Part shown: positions 6,441 to 11,321 of the stretch, one piece after another
How positions within the stretch are numbered: the stretch's first letter is position 1
Layout: each line of letters starts with the position of its first letter
Assembly (NCBI GenBank): GCA_023260935.1
Contig: JALQTL010000028.1
Coordinates: forward strand, 1-11,321
Direction: 5' to 3'
Source: Paracoccaceae bacterium
GTDB taxonomy: Bacteria; Pseudomonadota; Alphaproteobacteria; Rhodobacterales; Rhodobacteraceae
Length of the DNA: 11,321 bases
The notes under the pieces: model-generated
Databases searched by the model: none
The model's input: only the letters and a program-made list of their open reading frames with translations
What the model was told of the DNA's origin: nothing
Position numbers and translations under genes: made by a program

Positions 6441-6456
6441 TTGACCAGACGGTAAA
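6441..6456 (-). promoter_or_regulatory. RutR-like operator upstream of the BMP gene
   Basis: The sequence TTGACCAGACGGTAAA matches the RutR consensus TTGACCA-NN-TGGTCAA at 12 of 14 defined bases: one half-site is perfect (7/7), the other 5/7. It lies 28-43 bp before the binding-protein ATG, a position suited to repression. RutR is a TetR-family regulator released by uracil or thymine. The assignment is a motif match only; another GntR- or TetR-type regulator could own the site. Confidence 0.5.
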
Positions 6457-6553
6457 ACCTTTCTGCGATTCGGCACAAGGAAACCGTTTGAAGCGTCGTG
6501 AACGACAGGGGCAGCTCCTGCAAGGGGCCCGAAAATCCAGCCATATCACGATG

Positions 6554-6571
6554 CTTATGCCCGGGAATAAG
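6554..6571. promoter_or_regulatory. 18-bp palindrome, candidate operator
   Basis: CTTATGCCCGGGAATAAG pairs at 8 of 9 positions across a CCCGGG centre. It sits midway between the divergent operons, 141 bp and 198 bp from the two start codons. I do not recognise the motif as a known regulator's site. Confidence 0.4.
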
Positions 6572-6768
6572 GCAGGGCGCGTTTCCGTGCCGATCTTTTC
6601 AGCCAAAAGCCCTGTGAAAAAATTGTTACGAAGCCGCGATAGATCGGCTTGCGAGACTCGCCAAGGCGCCGTTACATTCCTGTTACAAGTCCGCGCTGGC
6701 GGCCCCGTGAACAGGTTGGGGCGGCACCGACAAGCGGGCCACGAACTTTTCAACCGGGAGAGACCCCT

Positions 6769-7869
6769 ATGATGATCAAGAAACTTCTGTGCGCCACTGT
6801 CAGCATGTCCGTGATGATGTCGGCTTCGATGGCTGCCGCACAATCGGCGGAAACCATCGCTGCGGCCAAGGCCGAAGGCATGCTGTCGACGATTGCATTG
6901 CCGCATGACTGGTGTGGCTATGGCGATATCATTGCCGCGTTCAAGGCCAAGTATCCCGAAATCACCGTGAACGAGCTGAACCCCGATGCCGGTTCGGCCG
7001 ACGAGATCGAGGCCGTCAAGGCCAACAAGGACAACAAGGGCCCGCAGGCGCCCGACGTTCTGGACGTGGGCCTTGCCTTTGGCCCTGCGGCTCAGGCCGA
7101 AGGTCTGCTTCAGCCCTACAAGGTCAGCGTCTGGGACAAGATTCCCGATGGCATCAAGGACGCCGATGGCCACTGGGTCGGCGCCTATTACGGCGTGATG
7201 GGCTTTGCGGTGAACAAGGATCTTGTGCCGAACCCGCCGCAGGACTGGGCTGATCTGCTCAAGCCCGAATACGCGGGCCAGGTGGCACTTGCCGGCGATC
7301 CGCGCGCTTCCAACCAGGCGATCCTTGCGGTGCTGGCGGCCGGCATGGCCATGGGCGGCGCGGCTGGCACGGAAGCGGGCGAAAAGGGGCTGGAATTCTT
7401 CAAGCAACTGAATGACGCAGGCAACTTCGTGCCGGTCATCGGCAAGGCCGGCACGCTGGCCCAGGGCACCACGCCGATCGTCATCGCATGGGATTACAAC
7501 GGCCTTGGCTGGGGCAAGAGCCTGAACGGCAACCCGCCGGTCGAAGTGGTGATCCCCAAGTCCTCGGCTCTGGCCGGTGTCTATGTGCAGGCGATCAGCG
7601 CCTATGCACCCCAGCCCAACGCGGCCAAGCTGTGGATGGAGCATCTGTTCTCGGACGAAGGCCAGCTCGGCTACATCGCCGGGGGCTGCCAGACGGCGCG
7701 CTTCAGCGAACTGGTCGCCGATGGCAAGGTGCCGCAGGAGCTGCTGGATGCGATGCCGCCGGCAGAGGCCTACAAGAACGCCTACTTCCCGACGCTTGAA
7801 GAAGTCGATGCCAACAAGGTTGCCGTGACCGGCGGCTGGGATGCCATCGTCGGCGCCAACGTCGAATAA
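6769..7869 (+). CDS. ABC transporter periplasmic binding protein, PotD/FbpA-like
   Basis: A family 1/6-type extracellular solute-binding protein (366 aa) that would capture ligand in the periplasm for the downstream permeases. It has a Sec signal peptide: MMIKK, a hydrophobic core to about residue 20, and a likely cut after AAA (22-24). The mature part has the two-lobe pattern of the spermidine/iron/phosphonate group: LPHDWCGYGDIIAAFKAKYP (44-63), PDVLDVGLAF (95-104), WVGAYYGVMGFAVNKD (136-151), AGDPRASNQAI (175-185) and WDYNGLGWGK (241-250). The paired tyrosines expected of ferric binding proteins near the C-terminal lobe are not evident, so iron is less likely. ATG 6769-6771 was chosen over an open upstream frame because of GGGAGAG at 6756-6762 and the signal peptide. 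It is followed by a long stem-loop and then the permease and ATPase genes. The substrate is unknown: polyamine, aminoethylphosphonate or opine-like compounds are possible. Confidence 0.88.
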   Translation: MMIKKLLCATVSMSVMMSASMAAAQSAETIAAAKAEGMLSTIALPHDWCGYGDIIAAFKAKYPEITVNELNPDAGSADEIEAVKANKDNKGPQAPDVLDVGLAFGPAAQAEGLLQPYKVSVWDKIPDGIKDADGHWVGAYYGVMGFAVNKDLVPNPPQDWADLLKPEYAGQVALAGDPRASNQAILAVLAAGMAMGGAAGTEAGEKGLEFFKQLNDAGNFVPVIGKAGTLAQGTTPIVIAWDYNGLGWGKSLNGNPPVEVVIPKSSALAGVYVQAISAYAPQPNAAKLWMEHLFSDEGQLGYIAGGCQTARFSELVADGKVPQELLDAMPPAEAYKNAYFPTLEEVDANKVAVTGGWDAIVGANVE

Positions 7870-7890
7870 GGCCTGACGGCCAGACCATCT

Positions 7891-7926
7891 GTCCCCGCCC
7901 CGGGCCATTGGCTTTGGGGCGGGGAC
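7891..7926 (+). terminator. Strong stem-loop after the binding-protein gene (attenuator or RNA stabiliser)
   Basis: GTCCCCGCCCC (7891-7901) and GGGGCGGGGAC (7916-7926) form a perfect 11-bp stem around a 14-nt loop, which itself contains GCC-ATT-GGC. It starts 21 bp after the stop codon and is followed by GCCATTCTTG, not a clean T-run. The likely role is partial termination or protection of the upstream message, so that binding protein is made in excess of membrane subunits, as in other binding-protein operons. Confidence 0.7.
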
Positions 7927-7980
7927 GCCATTCTTGAAGGGGGCCGAAAGTGCCCCTGCGTCCAAGACAAGGGGGAACCG

Positions 7981-8865
7981 ATGCCGACAGCGCCTAAGGG
8001 GCCGCGCCTGCGCCTGCCCGCCGGATTACCTGTGGCATGGCTGGGACTGCTGCCTTTTGCCGCCTTTGCGGTGCTGTTCCTGATCTTGCCGACCATGAAG
8101 ATCGTGCTGGGGGCGTTTCAGGCGCCCGATGGCAGCTTTACCTTTCAAAACCTGCTGGACCTGAACACCGATTCCATCCGCAGCGCCTATTGGACGTCGA
8201 TCAAACTGTCATTCATGACGGCCCTTCTGGGATGTGCCATCGGCTTTGGCATGGCGGCGGCGGTGGTATTTGGTGGCCTGCCCAAGGCGATCCGCGGCCC
8301 GTTGCTGACTTTTTCGGGCGTTGCGTCGAACTTCGCCGGCGTGCCGCTGGCCTTTGCCTTCATCGCCACGCTGGGCCCGGTGGGGCTGATCACGCTGTGG
8401 CTGCGCAACGAATTCGGCATCAACCTGCGCGCCCTGGGGTTCAACCTGCTGTCCTATTGGGGCCTTGTCATCACCTATCTGTTCTTCCAGATCCCGCTGA
8501 TGATCCTGATCATTACCCCGGCGCTGGACGGGCTGAAAAAGGAATGGCGCGAGGCGGCGGCGGTGCTGGGGGCCACGGGGGCGCAATACTGGCGCATGGT
8601 GGCCCTGCCGATCCTGTTCCCGTCACTTCTGGGCACCTTCGCGCTGCTTTTTGCCAATGCCTTCGGCGCCGTGGCCACGGCTTTTGCGCTGACGGGGCCA
8701 CAGCTGAACATCGTGCCGATCAAGCTTTTCGCGCAGATCCGGGGCGATGTGCTGGGCAACCCGAACCTTGGATATGCGCTTGCCTTCGGGATGATCGTGA
8801 TCACCGCGCTTGCCAATTTCCTGTATATCTGGCTGCGCCTGCGGTCTGAAAGGTGGATGAAATGA
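7981..8865 (+). CDS. ABC transporter permease 1, PotB/FbpB-type
   Basis: An inner-membrane permease (294 aa, BPD_transp_1 family) for the importer whose binding protein is encoded just upstream. About six membrane segments are visible: roughly 19-38, 72-97, 107-131, 156-180, 209-232 and 263-286. The cytoplasmic EAA loop that contacts the ATPase occupies about 188-210 (EWREAAAVLGATGAQYW). The first periplasmic region contains FQAPDGSFTFQNLLD, as in PotB-type subunits. GGGGGAA lies about 4 nt before ATG 7981-7983. The gene ends in ATGA, where its TGA overlaps the start of the second permease by 4 bp, so the two are coupled. The permease family fixes the transporter class but not the substrate. 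Confidence 0.93.
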   Translation: MPTAPKGPRLRLPAGLPVAWLGLLPFAAFAVLFLILPTMKIVLGAFQAPDGSFTFQNLLDLNTDSIRSAYWTSIKLSFMTALLGCAIGFGMAAAVVFGGLPKAIRGPLLTFSGVASNFAGVPLAFAFIATLGPVGLITLWLRNEFGINLRALGFNLLSYWGLVITYLFFQIPLMILIITPALDGLKKEWREAAAVLGATGAQYWRMVALPILFPSLLGTFALLFANAFGAVATAFALTGPQLNIVPIKLFAQIRGDVLGNPNLGYALAFGMIVITALANFLYIWLRLRSERWMK

Positions 8866-9644
8866 GCCGCCTTGTCGCCTGGGCCATCTTTCTGCTTGGC
8901 TGCCTTTACTTTTTGCTGCCGCTTCTGGGGATGGGGGAGTTCAGCCTGCGCATGCGACGCGGGGAATATTCCCTTGATGCCTATCGCGTCGTCTTTGCCG
9001 ATCCGCGGTTCTGGGAAACCTTCGGCTATTCGCTGGGGCTGGCGGCGGCGACCATCGTGATGGGGGTCGTGCTGGTGGTTCCCACGGCCTATTGGGTCCG
9101 GCTGAAGCTGCCGCAGGCCCGGCCCTTCGTGGAATTCGTGACGCTTCTGCCGCTGGTCATTCCGGCCATCGTCGTCGTCTTCGGCTATATCCGGCTTTAC
9201 AACACCTCCAGCTTCCTGCCGCTGACGGGATCGGCGCTTGGCACCGATATCCTGCTGACCATGGGATATACCACGCTGGCGCTGCCCTATATGTACCGGT
9301 CGGTTGATACCGGCTTGCGCACCATCGATGTGACCACGCTGACCGAGGCTGCGCAAAGCCTTGGCGCGGGGTGGTTCACCATTCTGGCGCGCATCATCCT
9401 GCCGAATGTCATGGTGGCGGTCTTGTCAGGTGCTTTTCTGACGCTGGCCATCGTGATGGGGGAATTCACCATGGCAGCCCTGCTGAACCGCCCCGCCTTC
9501 GGCCCCTATATGCAACTGCTGGGTGCCAACCGCGCCTATGAGCCCCCTGCCCTTGCGGTGATTGCTTTTGCGATCACATGGGGCTGCATGGGGCTGATGC
9601 AGCTTGTCACCCGGTTTTCCAAGCACGAAAGGGCGAAAGCCTGA
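8862..9644 (+). CDS. ABC transporter permease 2, PotC/FbpB-type
   Basis: The second BPD_transp_1 permease (260 aa), partner of the preceding subunit. Membrane segments lie at about 5-24, 57-78, 92-110, 128-146, 182-205 and 230-248, with an EAA loop TEAAQSLGAGWFTILAR at 161-177. ATG 8862-8864 is preferred over an in-frame GTG at 8853 because it gives the common ATGA 4-bp overlap with the previous stop and is preceded by AGGTGG (8851-8856), which would itself be consumed if the GTG were used. The stop TGA (9642-9644) shares its last base with the ATPase start codon. The tight overlaps on both sides imply equal production of the membrane and ATPase subunits. Confidence 0.92.
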   Translation: MSRLVAWAIFLLGCLYFLLPLLGMGEFSLRMRRGEYSLDAYRVVFADPRFWETFGYSLGLAAATIVMGVVLVVPTAYWVRLKLPQARPFVEFVTLLPLVIPAIVVVFGYIRLYNTSSFLPLTGSALGTDILLTMGYTTLALPYMYRSVDTGLRTIDVTTLTEAAQSLGAGWFTILARIILPNVMVAVLSGAFLTLAIVMGEFTMAALLNRPAFGPYMQLLGANRAYEPPALAVIAFAITWGCMGLMQLVTRFSKHERAKA

Positions 9645-10705
9645 TGTCATATCTGAACCTGTCACATCTGGAAAAGGTCTTCGGCCAGAACCGCGTGGTC
9701 AAGGATTTCACCCTTGGCATCGACAAGGGAGAGTTCATTTCCCTTCTGGGCCCGTCGGGCTGTGGCAAGACCACCGTGCTGCGCATGGTGGCAGGGTTTG
9801 AAGCCCCCACCTCGGGCGCGATCACCATCGACGGGCAGGATGTGACCGGGCTGAAGCCGAACAACCGCGCCATTGGAATGATGTTTCAGGCCTATGCGCT
9901 GTTTCCCAACCTGACGGTCGCCGAAAACGTGGCCTTCGGGCTGAAGGTCAAGGGCGTTGCCCGGGATGAACGCGCCGCAAGGGTGGAAGAGATGCTGGCG
10001 CTGATCGGCCTGCCCGAAATGGGCGCGCGCTTTCCATTCCAGCTTTCGGGCGGGCAACAGCAGCGCGTCGCCCTTGCCCGGGCGCTTGCCCCCCGGCCGC
10101 GGGTGCTGCTTCTGGATGAACCGCTGTCAGCGCTGGATGCCAAAGTGCGGGTATCCCTGCGCAACGAGATCCGCGCGATCCAGAAGGATCTGGGCATCAC
10201 CACCATCTTCGTGACCCACGATCAGGAAGAAGCAATGAGCATCTCTGACCGGATCGTGGTGATGAACGCGGGCATCGCCGATCAGGTCGGCGCGCCGTTC
10301 GAAATCTACAACCGGCCGACCACGCGCTTTGTGGCCAATTTCGTGGGCACGCTGAACACCTTTGACGTGTCGGTCGAAGACCCGGGCCTTGGCAGGGTCA
10401 GCCTTGCCGGACAGCCGCTGACGGTGCCGGGGCTGCCCGATGGCGCGCGCAAGGGAGATGTGTTGCCAATCGCACTGCGCCCCGAAGCGCTGCGGCTGGG
10501 CCAGTTGCCCGGGGCCGAGGCCGTGCTGCCCGCGGTGATCGAGGATGTGCATTTCATGGGCTCTGTCATCCGGCTGACGGCACGGGCCGCCGGGGCGCAG
10601 CTTTCGATGGATACGTTCAATCGCGCCGACCAGCCGCCCCCCGTGCCCGGCCAGACGGTCGAGATCAGCCTGTCAGGGCGCGACGCCATCGTGCTGCGCG
10701 GCTGA
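9644..10705 (+). CDS. ABC transporter ATPase, PotA/PhnT-type with TOBE domain
   Basis: A cytoplasmic ATPase (353 aa) powering the importer. Residues 1-235 form a complete nucleotide-binding domain: Walker A GPSGCGKTT (36-44), Q-loop MFQAYALFP (80-88), signature LSGGQQQR (134-141), Walker B LLLDEP (155-160), D-loop SALD (162-165) and switch histidine VTHDQEEAM (190-198). Residues about 240-350 are a TOBE-type regulatory/substrate-sensing extension (IALRPEALRL and EDVHFMGSVIRL), typical of the polyamine, iron, sulfate and phosphonate group (PotA, FbpC, PhnT). The start ATG overlaps the permease stop in TGATG; the frame stays open upstream to 9578 but that part lies wholly within the permease gene. 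It ends 27 bp before a convergent kinase gene. The substrate remains unknown. Confidence 0.94.
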   Translation: MSYLNLSHLEKVFGQNRVVKDFTLGIDKGEFISLLGPSGCGKTTVLRMVAGFEAPTSGAITIDGQDVTGLKPNNRAIGMMFQAYALFPNLTVAENVAFGLKVKGVARDERAARVEEMLALIGLPEMGARFPFQLSGGQQQRVALARALAPRPRVLLLDEPLSALDAKVRVSLRNEIRAIQKDLGITTIFVTHDQEEAMSISDRIVVMNAGIADQVGAPFEIYNRPTTRFVANFVGTLNTFDVSVEDPGLGRVSLAGQPLTVPGLPDGARKGDVLPIALRPEALRLGQLPGAEAVLPAVIEDVHFMGSVIRLTARAAGAQLSMDTFNRADQPPPVPGQTVEISLSGRDAIVLRG

Positions 10706-10732
10706 TCTACTGGGCTGAAGCGCGCCCCCGCG

Positions 10733-11321
10733 TCATGTCGGGGCAAGCACCTGGGCAATGGCGCGGGCCAGATCATCCAGTCGGATCGGCTTGGCCACCA
10801 CAGCGGCGAACCCTGCGGCGCGGTAATCTTCCAGATGATGCGCCATGGCATTCGCCGTTACCGCAATGGCCGGGGGAACCGGTGAAGCAGCGGCGCCCGT
10901 GCGGATCTCTGCAAGGGCGGTGATCCCGTCCTTGCGCGGCATCGAGATATCCAGCAGCAGCAGATCGAACCCGCCCTGCCCGGCGGCCGCCACGGCCTGA
11001 TCCCCATCGTTGACAAAGCTGGCCTGCACCCCCAGACGCCCCAGCATGGCGCGCAGGATGACCTGATTGGTAAGGTTATCCTCGGCCACCAGCGCATGAA
11101 GCGGCCCAGACCCTTCCAGCCGGGAAATCGGCGGCGGGCTGGCGGGTTGGACGGGCGGCGCGGCATCGGGGGCGTCGTGCAGCGGCAAGGTCACGGCCAG
11201 AACCGTGCCAACGCCCGGCGCACTGTGCATCGAGATGGTGCCCTTCATCTGTTCCACCAGACGGCGCACGATCGGCAGGCCAAGCCCGGTGCCGCCAAAC
11301 CGGCGGGTGATCGTGCCATCG
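10733..11321 (-). CDS. Hybrid sensor histidine kinase, C-terminal part (runs off right edge)
   Basis: Only the last 195 residues are present; the N-terminal sensor, dimerisation domain and most of the kinase domain lie beyond the window. Visible residues 1-47 are the end of a HATPase domain with the G-box FGGTGLGLPIV (9-19) and the GxGTxxxVTLPL ending (38-47). A Pro/Ala-rich linker (48-72) leads to a receiver domain (about 75-195) with the acidic pair E80/D81, phosphoacceptor D124 in LLLLDISMP, switch threonine T155 in AVTANA and K177 in VAKPI. All receiver residues needed for phosphorylation are kept. No HPt domain follows, so phosphate must pass to a separate protein or the receiver regulates the kinase. 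It converges with the importer ATPase gene and has no obvious link to either transporter. The stimulus cannot be inferred. Confidence 0.93.
   Translation of the reverse strand, partial: DGTITRRFGGTGLGLPIVRRLVEQMKGTISMHSAPGVGTVLAVTLPLHDAPDAAPPVQPASPPPISRLEGSGPLHALVAEDNLTNQVILRAMLGRLGVQASFVNDGDQAVAAAGQGGFDLLLLDISMPRKDGITALAEIRTGAAASPVPPAIAVTANAMAHHLEDYRAAGFAAVVAKPIRLDDLARAIAQVLAPT

Larger units (their letters stand above)
6414..6768. promoter_or_regulatory. Divergent intergenic control region between two transporter operons
   Basis: This 355-bp stretch is less GC-rich than its flanks and must contain both promoters. Near the minus-strand operon are the RutR-like site (6441-6456) and an inverted repeat GTCGT-GA-ACGAC (6495-6506). 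In the middle are an imperfect 15-mer palindrome (6506-6520), an 18-bp palindrome (6554-6571) and CTTTT-N5-AAAAG (6595-6609). Near the plus-strand operon are AAGCCG-N8-CGGCTT (6631-6650) and a GTTACA direct repeat (6671-6687). A weak sigma-70-like pair TTGCGA-N17-TTACAT (6649-6677) could serve the plus operon. I found no convincing -10/-35 pair for the minus operon. No coding frame with good codon use was seen. Confidence 0.6.

Noticed and set aside
6649..6768. Upstream extension of the plus-strand binding protein by 40 residues
   Set aside because: It would bury the Sec signal peptide; the MM start at 6769 has GGGAGAG at the right distance.
6414..6768. Small RNA or riboswitch in the divergent region
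   Set aside because: Several short inverted repeats exist, but no recognisable riboswitch core and no hairpin-plus-U-run terminator was found.
5998..7965. Long minus-strand open frame (655 codons) across the intergenic region and binding-protein gene
   Set aside because: Overlaps two well-supported binding-protein genes on opposite strands, crosses the divergent promoter region and shows no domain.
10712..10727. GGGC...GCCC pairing between the convergent ATPase and kinase genes as a bidirectional terminator
   Set aside because: Only a 4-bp stem with an 8-nt loop and no T-run on either strand; too weak to annotate.

Overview
The base composition (high G+C, C/G-ending codons), the gene families and the intergenic repeat style suggest a Rhodobacteraceae-like alphaproteobacterium (Rhodobacter/Paracoccus/Gemmobacter type). 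This is an inference; no rRNA or other taxonomic marker lies in the window.

Layout. (1) 1-230: a left edge with an AT-richer, possibly coding fragment, a 12-bp tandem repeat and otherwise non-coding DNA. (2) 231-6413, minus strand: a tightly packed operon read right to left. It encodes a Tat-exported BMP/PnrA-type binding protein, a double-NBD ABC ATPase (NupO-like), two permeases (NupP- and NupQ-like) and a CodA-family cytosine deaminase. A small, lysine-rich conserved protein of unknown function follows downstream. (3) 6414-6768: a divergent regulatory region with a 12/14 match to the RutR operator next to the minus-strand operon, a strong 18-bp palindrome, and repeats near the plus-strand genes. 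(4) 6769-10705, plus strand: a complete PotABCD/FbpABC/PhnSTUV-style ABC importer (binding protein, two permeases, ATPase) of unknown substrate, with a long stem-loop between the binding-protein gene and the rest. (5) 10733-11321, minus strand: the C-terminal part of a hybrid histidine kinase running off the right edge.

How the genes work together. The minus-strand operon looks like a nucleobase/nucleoside salvage unit: periplasmic capture, ABC import, then cytoplasmic deamination. The deaminase retains the E. coli CodA metal and catalytic residues, but the position equivalent to Asp314 is Cys308. Loss of that Asp is the published signature of CodA homologues that accept 5-methylcytosine. A RutR-like operator (RutR senses uracil and thymine, the products of cytosine and 5-methylcytosine deamination) in front of the first gene fits the same picture. 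The hypothesis worth testing is therefore a RutR-controlled uptake and deamination module for cytosine/5-methylcytosine. The individual families are known; the combination and its substrate are inferred here.

The second transporter is a separate divergent unit. Its subunits are clear but its cargo cannot be read from the sequence.
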